A DNA stretch of 5,242 nt from an uncultured Mucilaginibacter sp. (GCA_946479225.1 CAMLFI010000226.1:1-5242), one strand, 5' to 3'. Shown: positions 1 through 5,242, counted from the first letter of the stretch. Numbers and translations are program-made. The notes: generated by a model from the sequence alone, not told the origin.

Positions 1-270
1 TACGGATTTGTACTACTAATGAATGCAGTTGCTTATACCATATTGACAGTTGTATTGGTAAAGCACGAAGGTGAAGCATCAATATTAGCCAATGCCATGG
101 GCCGCGATTGGAAAGGCAAAATATCTTTGGCGTGCTATTTGGCTGCCATTGCATTGGCTTTTGTTAACACTTATGTAAGCTTCGGGTTGTATTTTGCAGT
201 TGCCTGTATATGGTTCATCCCTGATAGACGGATAGAAATAAAAATGGCCAACGAGCAACAAAAAGCTTAA
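1..270 (+). CDS. TMEM175/DUF1211 family membrane protein, C-terminal part (5' end outside window)
   Basis: The frame is open from base 1, so this is the last 89 codons of a gene that starts upstream. The ATG at 19 is internal, because the six codons before it continue the same hydrophobic segment. Three hydrophobic segments are visible, at about residues 1-20, 40-55 and 56-74. A basic and polar loop containing KHEGEAS and GRDWKGK separates the first two. The segment ending WFIPDRRIE resembles the conserved C-terminal end of bacterial TMEM175-like proteins (DUF1211), which are six-helix proteins of about 200 residues; the visible part would be helices 4-6. Characterised members are potassium channels in the cytoplasmic membrane. 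The filter-forming helices are outside the window or unverified, so channel activity is inferred from family only. The TAA stop at 268-270 overlaps the stop of the convergent DUF3943 gene. Confidence 0.8.
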   Translation, partial: YGFVLLMNAVAYTILTVVLVKHEGEASILANAMGRDWKGKISLACYLAAIALAFVNTYVSFGLYFAVACIWFIPDRRIEIKMANEQQKA

Positions 271-1721
271 CGCGGCTGGAATTTATACCTGTCACCATTA
301 TTAAAGTTTACAGTATACCGTATCGATGCACGCACGTAAGGATAATTTTTAACTACATCTTTAAAATCCTTGTAGTTACCCTGTAAAGTAAAATAGCCCG
401 ACTCCGCTACCAATGAGAAGTTTTTGATAACCTTTACATCCAATTCGTTTGATACCGCGTGTAAATAATAATGCGAGGAATTACCATTTATGGTATTAAG
501 GTATCCGCCGTTATAGTGCAGTCCATAGCTGATCTTGTCAGAAAGTGCTATTGTTCCCCCTCCATTTATCGCAAAGCCTATTCCATAGTCATAGTTACGC
601 ATATTGAATATATGATCATCAGGCACTGCACCTAAAAGTATCGGGCCGGCACCAATATTTGTAGTCAGTTTGAATTTTTTTGGCAAGGTAAATTCAGAGA
701 CCAGGTTGATCTTTACGCTTTGTCCTCCATAAAAAAAAGACTGGTTGTTGATGTAATCATAATTGGCTGATAAAACGGCGATGTGGTTAATTTCTTTGTT
801 AGACCGTATGCGCCAGCCTGCTAACGATCCATATACACTTACCACATTAACCATTGAGCTGTCGTCCTTGCCGCCCTCAATGTTTACTACTATATTACTA
901 AACGGAGTACGATATCCCTGGTAGGGTGTGCCGTAAATAAATTTCATATGCCCGTACCAGCCAAACCTGCCACGGTTGTCGGCACTATAACGACGATAAC
1001 CGAGATCAAACTCTGCTAATACTTTTGACGAATCCCGTTCAGTAGTGTTGCGGCTTAATTTGCCAAACTTGCCCGTAATAATTCTATTAAAGCCATTCAT
1101 GGGGCTTACCACAAATGCCAGCATTTCGCTGCCGTAGCGCTTAAAGCCGCGGCCGCGGTTGTTCACTATCATGTTAGATAACCGGTAGGTCATTTCACCT
1201 AAAACTATACCACCAAAGGTGGTGTTAACGGCGTCATTAATAGAAGGCCGCTCGGTTTCGGCCAGGGTTTCCCAAACCAAAGTTCCTGCTACAGTACCCG
1301 GTATTGATTCCCAAAAGTTATAACCATTTGCCCTGAAAGAGGTAAAATATAAACTGCCATGATAGGGATGTCCAAACTGGTTTGTTTGAAAAGGATCTCT
1401 ATCCCATTCCCACGCACTGGGTTTAAGGTTACGGCCCATGCTTGCCAGGTTAATATCAGCGTAATCCTTGTTTACAACGAACTTGTCATATAGCCATGGC
1501 GTTACCAATGAAATGCCCGTTTGAAATGCAGCTCGCCCAAAATGTTTTTCTCTTGGAGCTTCTACCGGTGGTCTTTTTCGTTTAATAGAATCAACAACCT
1601 CGGGTACCTCTAAAACAGGCATCACTTGTGCCACAGCACCGGCGCAATAAACAGTTAGAATAAACACAAAAGACAGTACCGTCTTTATATAGAACTTACA
1701 GGAAAAAGGTCGGAATAGCAT
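267..1721 (-). CDS. DUF3943 domain-containing exported protein
   Basis: This encodes 484 residues from the ATG at 1721. The frame stays open to a TTG at 1796, but the ATG places a standard signal peptide at the N-terminus. That peptide has a basic start (MLFRPFSCKF), a hydrophobic core at about 13-28 and a probable cut after AVA at about 31. A proline- and lysine-rich linker follows (about 34-60). Residues about 60-215 match the DUF3943 pattern: WEWDRDPF, FGHPYHGSLYF, an ESIPGTVAG turn, WETLAETERPSIND, then a glycine-rich LGEMTYRLSNM segment. Residues about 235-484 alternate polar and hydrophobic residues with many aromatic and glycine residues, as in outer-membrane beta-strands. Function is unknown; an outer-membrane location is an inference. 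No good Shine-Dalgarno or TAnnTTTG site was found before 1721. A terminator-like repeat separates it from the VOC gene upstream, so it is probably transcribed separately. Confidence 0.85.
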   Translation of the reverse strand: MLFRPFSCKFYIKTVLSFVFILTVYCAGAVAQVMPVLEVPEVVDSIKRKRPPVEAPREKHFGRAAFQTGISLVTPWLYDKFVVNKDYADINLASMGRNLKPSAWEWDRDPFQTNQFGHPYHGSLYFTSFRANGYNFWESIPGTVAGTLVWETLAETERPSINDAVNTTFGGIVLGEMTYRLSNMIVNNRGRGFKRYGSEMLAFVVSPMNGFNRIITGKFGKLSRNTTERDSSKVLAEFDLGYRRYSADNRGRFGWYGHMKFIYGTPYQGYRTPFSNIVVNIEGGKDDSSMVNVVSVYGSLAGWRIRSNKEINHIAVLSANYDYINNQSFFYGGQSVKINLVSEFTLPKKFKLTTNIGAGPILLGAVPDDHIFNMRNYDYGIGFAINGGGTIALSDKISYGLHYNGGYLNTINGNSSHYYLHAVSNELDVKVIKNFSLVAESGYFTLQGNYKDFKDVVKNYPYVRASIRYTVNFNNGDRYKFQPR

Positions 1722-1805
1722 ATTTAAATATCGGCACAATAGGAAAACGGAACTAATAATTGTAGTACCGCCCGGGATGCCAATGTAGTAAAGCAAGAAT
1801 TTGTT

Positions 1806-1847
1806 AAAATGTTTGCACTGCGTTAACTTTTACAGTGCAAACATTTT
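1806..1847 (-). terminator. Perfect 15-bp inverted repeat, likely terminator of the VOC gene
   Basis: Arms at 1806-1820 and 1833-1847 are exactly complementary (AAAATGTTTGCACTG and its reverse complement) around a 12-base loop. The hairpin starts only three bases beyond the stop of the minus-strand VOC gene. Read on that strand, the second arm ends in TTTT and runs into AT-rich sequence, so the U-tract is partly inside the stem. That makes an intrinsic terminator likely but not textbook. It also lies about 85 bases upstream of the DUF3943 start, so a role as a protein-binding palindrome cannot be excluded. Confidence 0.72.
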
Positions 1848-1850
1848 GAT

Positions 1851-2303
1851 TTAGCCATTATAAGCAGCCTGCAATTTAGCAATATCCAGTTTGCCCATTT
1901 GCAGCATAGCCTGCATAGCGCGTTGTGAACCCGCTGCATCAGGTCCCCACAAAACAGAACCAAGCATTTGCGGTACAATTTGCCACGACAGGCCAAATTT
2001 GTCTTTCAGCCATCCGCATTGGCTTTCCTTTCCGCCATCCGCAGTTAGTTTTTCCCAAAAATAGTCAACCTCGCTCTGGTCGGCACAGTTCACGTAAAAC
2101 GATACCGACTCATTAAATTTAAAAAGCGGGCCGCCATTAAGCACCATAAATTCCTGGCCGTTGATAGTAAAGGAGGCTGTAAGTATTTTATCGCCCATTT
2201 TATGGACGCCGCCTATTTTGGCATCACTGAAAACAGAAACGTAAAAGTTCATAGCCTCTTCGGCATTGTTGTCAAACCATAAGAATGGTGTTATTTTTTG
2301 CAT
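1851..2303 (-). CDS. PhnB-like VOC (glyoxalase/bleomycin-resistance fold) family protein
   Basis: This encodes 150 residues, a usual length for the single-domain PhnB-like branch of the VOC superfamily (Pfam 3-dmu-9_3-mt type). The N-terminal motif KITPFLWFDNNAEEAMNFY at 3-21 is typical. So are VLNGGPLFKFNESVSFYV (about 54-71), a DQSEVDYFWEKL helix (75-86) and CGWLKDKFGLSWQIVP (96-111), the last being the family's second beta-alpha-beta unit. A C-terminal helix pair with repeated AMQAM/MLQMGKLD closes the protein. The older database label '3-demethylubiquinone-9 3-methyltransferase' is not supported by VOC chemistry; the substrate is unknown, and no signal peptide is present, so it is cytoplasmic. 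The start is fixed by an AGGAGG eight bases upstream. It is followed at once by the inverted repeat at 1806-1847 and is probably monocistronic. Confidence 0.92.
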   Translation of the reverse strand: MQKITPFLWFDNNAEEAMNFYVSVFSDAKIGGVHKMGDKILTASFTINGQEFMVLNGGPLFKFNESVSFYVNCADQSEVDYFWEKLTADGGKESQCGWLKDKFGLSWQIVPQMLGSVLWGPDAAGSQRAMQAMLQMGKLDIAKLQAAYNG

Positions 2304-2311
2304 GATTTTTT

Positions 2312-2317
2312 CCTCCT
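2312..2317 (-). promoter_or_regulatory. Strong Shine-Dalgarno site (AGGAGG) for the VOC gene
   Basis: Minus-strand AGGAGG lies eight bases before the ATG at 2303, an ideal spacing. It confirms this start. It stands out because the other two complete starts checked here (the small gene at 2537 and the hydrolase at 4882) have AT-rich leaders without any such site, as is usual in Bacteroidota. Confidence 0.8.
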
Positions 2318-2485
2318 ATAAATGTTATTTCAGGTAATTGTTTTTGTTGATGTAAAGATAGAGGGCACCCTGCTTATTACGTGAGGTGCATAAGCGACAA
2401 CATAAAGGGGGAATTGAGTCAAGATATAACGGCTAATGAATAGATACTCAAATGCAAAAATGTTGAGATAAAACTAGCGCGGGAA

Positions 2486-2516
2486 GTGTAAATAAAAATC
2501 AAAGTTTATATATTTG
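2486..2516 (+). promoter_or_regulatory. Bacteroidota-type promoter for the small membrane protein gene
   Basis: TATATTTG at 2509-2516 is an exact match to the primary sigma -7 element TAnnTTTG. The -33 position is weak: the nearest candidate is GTG at 2486-2488, 20 bases upstream, instead of TTG. Transcription would start near 2521-2523 and give a leader of about 15 bases without a Shine-Dalgarno site. The 12-base string TTTATATATTTG around this -7 box also occurs in the hydrolase promoter. Confidence 0.6.
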
Positions 2517-2536
2517 CGCCATATAGTATATAATAA

Positions 2537-2746
2537 ATGAAAAACTTAGGACTTATTATAACAGTAGTTGGATTAGCCATAATTGCAGGTTGTTTCTTTT
2601 TAACTCCTCCGCACGCATTAAACGCAGCAGATTCTGAAAGTGGACTGAATGCTGAAGCAGCATTAACTTTCGGTGGCTTTATAGTTTTTGGTGTTGGCGT
2701 TGTAATGTATATTTCAAGCCTTCCGTTTGCTAACCAAAAGAAATAA
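2537..2746 (+). CDS. Small hypothetical membrane protein or lipoprotein (69 aa)
   Basis: I do not recognise a named family. The start is well fixed: an in-frame TAA sits directly before the ATG, and a -7 promoter box ends 20 bases upstream. Residues 4-22 form one hydrophobic segment and residues about 43-62 a glycine- and valine-rich second one. Between them lies a polar stretch (about 23-40, containing NAADSESGLNAEA). The C-terminus is a short NQKK tail. The first segment ends in IAGC at 16-19, preceded by only one lysine, and this matches a lipobox. The protein is therefore either a two-helix hairpin in the cytoplasmic membrane or a lipoprotein anchored at Cys19 with a second membrane segment. 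It stands alone, facing away from the VOC gene, with a hairpin and a strong terminator downstream. Function is unknown. Promoter, composition and terminator together support a real gene. Confidence 0.7.
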   Translation: MKNLGLIITVVGLAIIAGCFFLTPPHALNAADSESGLNAEAALTFGGFIVFGVGVVMYISSLPFANQKK

Positions 2747-2767
2747 AATTTATAAGGACATTTAATG

Positions 2768-2790
2768 ATTGCGATACCTAATATCGCAGT
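2768..2790 (+). other. Short hairpin downstream of the small gene
   Basis: TGCGATA at 2770-2776 pairs perfectly with TATCGCA at 2782-2788 around a five-base loop. An outer wobble pair and an A-T pair extend it to 2768-2790. It lies about 20 bases after the stop of the small gene and is followed by a mixed T-rich stretch, not a run of T. It may stabilise the 3' end or assist the terminator at 2819-2856. Confidence 0.4.
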
Positions 2791-2818
2791 ATTCTTTGTC
2801 TCTGATATTTACGAAATA

Positions 2819-2856
2819 AAAAAGGGAGCCTCGCATTTTTGTGGAGCTCCCTTTTT
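2819..2856. terminator. Bidirectional intrinsic terminator between convergent genes
   Basis: AAAAAGGGAGC at 2819-2829 pairs with GCTCCCTTTTT at 2846-2856, giving 11 continuous base pairs. The 16-base interior can pair partly further. With A-runs on the left and T-runs on the right, both strands give a GC-rich stem followed by U. It suits the plus-strand gene ending at 2746 (about 72 bases away). It also suits the minus-strand hydrolase gene ending at 3110, which would then carry a 3' untranslated region of about 250 bases. Confidence 0.87.
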
Positions 2857-3062
2857 ATATCATCACCATGTTAGCCTTTAAACCTGCGGGTTTTTGTTTC
2901 GCTGCTTAAGTAAAAATCAGCATATTTTTAATATCGTGATAGTCAGAATTTTAAGTGAAGATTGCAGCTAAATTTCCTGACTTATAAGTTGTTTCACTTT
3001 GTTCCGGCCTGAAACTGCAAGGCGCTATGCATCAACTGGTTACTAAAAGTTCTGTTCCGGTG

Positions 3063-3083
3063 TGTTCCGCTTATTCCGGAACA
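3063..3083. repeat. Short inverted repeat inside a TTCCG-motif cluster
   Basis: TGTTCCG at 3063-3069 is the exact reverse complement of CGGAACA at 3077-3083, with a seven-base spacer. Further copies of TTCCGG lie at 3002-3007, 3055-3060 and 3074-3079, the last inside the palindrome TTCCGGAA. In minus-strand RNA it forms a hairpin about 27 bases after the hydrolase stop, but no T-run follows, so it is not a clear terminator. It may be an RNA 3'-end stabiliser or a protein-binding site. Confidence 0.45.
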
Positions 3084-3109
3084 AACACATCAAGTGATGA
3101 AAGCGTCGG

Positions 3110-4882
3110 CTATATTCTTTGAATCTCTGGCTTGAAAGGCTTTTCAAAAGGTTTTACCCCTTTTACACCCACCTTACGGCGATATACCTTATCATTAATT
3201 GTTACGTACATTATATCAAAATTCGGCCCGCCAAAGCAAAGATTTGATGGGTTGCCTTTACCAGGGGTTGGGATTATGGTAATCACCCGGCTCTGCTCAT
3301 CAAGCACCTGTATGCCCATTCTGGTTGTAACCCACATGCGGCCATTAGCATCAAATTTCACACCGTCAGACCACGCGTTATCTGCATCATCGGGCACATG
3401 CAGCCAACCCAGGCGTTGCTTGTTGGTAAGTGTTCCATCGGCCTTTATCTTAAAAATATAAACCCAATGAGATGCAGATTCGCACACATATAACATGGTT
3501 TGGTCCACGCTTAAGGCCAGGCCGTTGGCAAATTTAAGGCCTTCGTCAACCACGACCTTTTCGCCGTTTGGTCTTACAAGATATATCTTACTAGGCTTGT
3601 CAACGCCATTTGGAGCGGTTACATATATGTTTCCATTGTTGCCAATAACAATATCATTACCGTTAATAACATCGCTTGCAACAATAGTCGCTTTGTTATT
3701 ATCGTCATAGCTTATAATCTGATTGGTTGCGTTTGCTACGGTATAACGCTTGCCATCAGGGCCAAATGCCGTTCCACTTGCTTTTTTTGCATCGACATTT
3801 AATTGGGTAAGCTTGCCGTTTAAATCAACCTTATATGTTTTTGAATTGGGAATATCCTGAAAAAAGACCTCGCCTGCGGCATTAGTAGCCGTGCCCTCAC
3901 TAAATCCATATCCTTCGCCAACCAGTTCCCAACCTTCGTTAGGAAGGATTATCTTATTGGTATAGGCATTCTTTGAAATTCCGACTTTAACCGGCTCAGG
4001 GTAGCCCTTCCATAAAAAGCGCATAGCCTGCGGAAATACGGCTGTGGCGTGAGTACTGTTGTGGGCTCCTTCACCCCATGAGTGCTCCACCTCATAACCA
4101 GCGAACTTAAATGCCCGTTCCATCATTTGCGCGGTTATCCACCAGTCACCTGCATAGTTGTTTAGGTCGTTTGTGCCGTCCTGCAAGAATACTCTTATCG
4201 GCCTGGGCTCATACTTCCGTATTAGGGTGGCAAATCTTTCTCCACCGCGTAAGCCAACAAAGGTGCTTATCGCGCTAAAAACTCTTGAGAAAGATTCCGG
4301 GCGTTCCCAGGCAACATTAAAACCGGCAATAGCGCCGCTGCTTTGTCCGCCAATAGACCTGTCGTTAGCGCTTTTTGACAGCGTGATTGCGCGACCGTCT
4401 TTAGTTTTCTGTTTCTCAACAAATGGCAAAACCTCAGTTAATAAAAACCGGGCGTAGTTATCGCCTAAGCCGTCATACTCATAGCTGCGGTTGTTACGGT
4501 TACTGGCGGTTTGCGTGTTTTCGGCAACTACTTGTCCCGGAGTTACAAAAACGCCAATTGTAACAGGCATTTCTTTACTATGTATCAAATTATCAAAAAC
4601 CGTAGGGGCTTTAAATTGAACGGCATCCTGGTTAACATATAAGCAAGCGGCTTTTTTACCATCATATTGCGCAGGAACGTAAATGGTAACTGTGCGCGTT
4701 GTTCCGGGGAATATTTTTGAATCTGTAAAAGGCAGCTGGATCAGCTCGCCCTGTGGCACACCTGCATGTACTACTGAAGCAGAATCAACCGGATATTTTT
4801 CTACAGGTGCCTGTGCAAATGCAAATTGCAAAGCAAAACAAAGAACAAACGCCAGAGCTTTCATCGATTTTATTGAGTTCAT
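3110..4882 (-). CDS. Secreted fusion of Fes/IroE-like esterase and SMP-30/gluconolactonase
   Basis: This encodes 590 residues. A signal peptide (basic start, hydrophobic core about 9-22, probable cut after AFA at 23) sends it to the periplasm or outside. Residues about 45-295 are an alpha/beta-hydrolase of the putative-esterase family (PF00756, with enterochelin esterases Fes/IroE). The nucleophile elbow is GQSSG, with Ser181. Conserved ERPESFSRVFSAIS and FVGLRGG segments follow, then FLQDGTNDL (Asp235 or Asp239 as acid) and GEGAHNSTHA (His274 or His278). Residues about 315-575 form an SMP-30/gluconolactonase/LRE-like beta-propeller. The expected metal and substrate residues are present: Glu329 in SEG, Asn409-Asp410 in GND, Asn453 in ANGLAL and Asp506 in SDGVKFD. 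Both active sites look intact. The natural substrate is unknown; ester- or lactone-bearing siderophore, sugar or plant-derived compounds are possible. ATG 4882 is preferred because the promoter ends 26 bases upstream; Met7 is an alternative start that keeps the signal peptide. Confidence 0.9.
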   Translation of the reverse strand: MNSIKSMKALAFVLCFALQFAFAQAPVEKYPVDSASVVHAGVPQGELIQLPFTDSKIFPGTTRTVTIYVPAQYDGKKAACLYVNQDAVQFKAPTVFDNLIHSKEMPVTIGVFVTPGQVVAENTQTASNRNNRSYEYDGLGDNYARFLLTEVLPFVEKQKTKDGRAITLSKSANDRSIGGQSSGAIAGFNVAWERPESFSRVFSAISTFVGLRGGERFATLIRKYEPRPIRVFLQDGTNDLNNYAGDWWITAQMMERAFKFAGYEVEHSWGEGAHNSTHATAVFPQAMRFLWKGYPEPVKVGISKNAYTNKIILPNEGWELVGEGYGFSEGTATNAAGEVFFQDIPNSKTYKVDLNGKLTQLNVDAKKASGTAFGPDGKRYTVANATNQIISYDDNNKATIVASDVINGNDIVIGNNGNIYVTAPNGVDKPSKIYLVRPNGEKVVVDEGLKFANGLALSVDQTMLYVCESASHWVYIFKIKADGTLTNKQRLGWLHVPDDADNAWSDGVKFDANGRMWVTTRMGIQVLDEQSRVITIIPTPGKGNPSNLCFGGPNFDIMYVTINDKVYRRKVGVKGVKPFEKPFKPEIQRI

Positions 4883-4908
4883 TTTTGTTGATTTATATAT
4901 TTGGTTAT

Positions 4909-4940
4909 CAAATATATAAATTAATAATAAACAGGTTCAA
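4909..4940 (-). promoter_or_regulatory. Complete Bacteroidota-type promoter of the esterase/SMP-30 gene
   Basis: On the minus strand a TTG (complement of 4938-4940, in the context GGTTGAA) is followed after 21 bases by TATATTTG (complement of 4909-4916). This matches the -33 TTG / -7 TAnnTTTG layout of the Bacteroidota primary sigma factor. The implied start of transcription, near 4902, gives a leader of about 20 bases, AT-rich and without a Shine-Dalgarno site. It shows that the hydrolase can be transcribed independently of the receptor gene upstream. Confidence 0.75.
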
Positions 4941-5000
4941 CCTTTAAAAGTACTATGTTTTTGATGAGGAACTTTTTGTGTTATGATATTTACGGACTAC

Positions 5001-5036
5001 AAAAAGTATCCTTCCCCTGGCCAGGAGAAGGATACT
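5001..5036 (-). terminator. Intrinsic terminator of the TonB-dependent receptor gene
   Basis: AGTATCCTTC at 5005-5014 pairs perfectly with GAAGGATACT at 5027-5036. After one C/A mismatch, three more pairs close a GGCC tetraloop. On the minus strand the stem is followed by TTTTTG (complement of 5000-5005). The hairpin begins 17 bases past the receptor stop at 5054, a textbook position and form. Confidence 0.9.
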
Positions 5037-5053
5037 AAATTATTGAGCGTATT

Positions 5054-5242
5054 TTAATTGATATTCAGCGGCACGTATAAGCTGAAAGTTACATTCCGAC
5101 CGGGATTATAAACCCCGAATGTAGGATCCGTTAAGGCCAGACGTCCCGGACGTAAGCGATTGAGTGCGTCATAATAGCGTTTATCACTTAGGTTATTTCC
5201 TGATACGGCCAATTTAACAGCCTGTTTGCCCATGTTAAATGT
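5054..5242 (-). CDS. TonB-dependent outer-membrane receptor, C-terminal end (5' part outside window)
   Basis: The minus-strand frame is open at the window edge and ends with TAA at 5054-5056, giving the last 62 residues. It was found by reading the frame by eye, since no start codon lies inside the window that would mark it as a full gene. The segment KLAVSGNNLSDKRYYDA is the typical penultimate strand of TonB-dependent receptors (usually written V.NLFDKRYY). It is followed by a GVYNPGRNVTFSLYVPL final strand, where the NPGRN turn recalls siderophore-type receptors. The protein would sit in the outer membrane and import a ligand using TonB energy; the ligand cannot be told from this end. The chain ends in LNIN and not in an aromatic residue. 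The terminator at 5001-5036 closes the transcript. Confidence 0.85.
   Translation of the reverse strand, partial: TFNMGKQAVKLAVSGNNLSDKRYYDALNRLRPGRLALTDPTFGVYNPGRNVTFSLYVPLNIN

Larger units (their letters stand above)
2747..3109. other. Gene-free intergenic region between convergent genes
   Basis: This 363-base stretch lies between the 3' ends of the small membrane protein gene and the esterase/SMP-30 gene. I see no credible open reading frame on either strand. It holds a 7-bp hairpin (2770-2788) and the strong terminator (2819-2856). A 5-bp hairpin with a TGCG loop and following T-run lies at 2880-2895. A cluster of TTCCG motifs with one short inverted repeat occupies 3001-3083. The part from about 2900 to 3000 is AT-rich and shows no clear structure by eye. 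Confidence 0.7.

Noticed and set aside
1722..1796. Extension of the DUF3943 gene to a TTG codon at 1796
   Set aside because: It would put 25 extra residues with a second hydrophobic stretch before a standard signal peptide. The ATG at 1721 gives a normal exported N-terminus, and TTG starts are uncommon.
1925..2116. Plus-strand 63-codon frame opposite the VOC gene
   Set aside because: It is fully inside a well-supported minus-strand gene and has a composition without any family resemblance.
2353..2360. TATCTTTA on the minus strand as a -7 promoter box for the VOC gene
   Set aside because: It differs from TAnnTTTG at the last base and no TTG lies 19-23 bases upstream, so it is too weak to list as a promoter, though its position before the VOC gene is suitable.
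2372..2395. 6-bp inverted repeat GCTTAT / ATAAGC with a 12-base spacer between the divergent VOC and small genes
   Set aside because: Six base pairs with this spacing is expected by chance in a window of this size; no second copy or conserved flank supports an operator.
2880..2895. AAACC-TGCG-GGTTT hairpin with a following T-run on the plus strand
   Set aside because: The stem has only five pairs, and the strong terminator just upstream already ends the only plus-strand gene. Kept only as a remark in the intergenic entry.
3132..3710. Plus-strand open frames opposite the hydrolase gene (3132-3461 and 3495-3710)
   Set aside because: They are antisense shadows of the SMP-30 domain. No promoter or recognisable protein features are seen, and the opposite frame has clear conserved motifs.
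4683..4947. Plus-strand open frames across the hydrolase N-terminus and its promoter
   Set aside because: They run over the signal-peptide coding region and the minus-strand promoter, overlap each other, and show no recognisable domain.
1..5242. A previously undescribed defence, mobile or RNA-based system
   Set aside because: I saw no nuclease, transposase, toxin-antitoxin pair, reverse transcriptase, CRISPR repeat or tRNA. The genes are metabolic or membrane genes split into independent transcription units.

Overview
The window looks like an ordinary chromosomal stretch from a member of the Bacteroidota, probably Sphingobacteriaceae (Mucilaginibacter/Pedobacter-like). That placement is inferred from three things. 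Two genes are preceded by the Bacteroidota -7 element TAnnTTTG. Leaders are mostly AT-rich and lack a Shine-Dalgarno site. The gene content fits as well: DUF3943 protein, PhnB-like VOC protein, esterase/SMP-30 fusion and TonB-dependent receptor. No rRNA, tRNA, insertion sequence, CRISPR array or phage gene was seen.

Layout from left to right. (1) Positions 1-270, plus strand: the C-terminal part of a TMEM175/DUF1211-type membrane protein, cut by the window edge. Its stop codon overlaps the stop of the next gene. (2) 267-1721, minus: a secreted or outer-membrane DUF3943 protein. (3) 1806-1847: a perfect 15-bp inverted repeat, the likely terminator of the next gene. (4) 1851-2303, minus: a PhnB-like VOC protein with an unusually good Shine-Dalgarno site. 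(5) 2304-2536: a divergent intergenic region with a TATATTTG promoter for (6), a 69-residue membrane protein or lipoprotein at 2537-2746, plus. (7) 2747-3109: a 363-base gene-free stretch with a small hairpin, a strong bidirectional terminator and a cluster of TTCCG motifs. (8) 3110-4882, minus: a secreted two-domain hydrolase, with a Fes/IroE-like esterase followed by an SMP-30/gluconolactonase propeller. It has its own complete promoter at 4909-4940. (9) 5001-5036: a clear intrinsic terminator for (10), the last 62 codons of a TonB-dependent receptor at 5054-5242, minus.

The genes appear to be mostly independent transcription units, because terminators or promoters separate nearly every pair. 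The only plausible functional pairing is the receptor and the esterase/lactonase, which lie on the same strand. A receptor could import, or help acquire, a ligand that a periplasmic esterase or lactonase opens. The terminator and promoter between them argue against a strict operon. I found no convincing sign of a new multi-gene system. The points most worth a second look are the fusion hydrolase with both active sites intact, the TTCCG-motif cluster in its long 3' region, and the small protein of uncertain topology.
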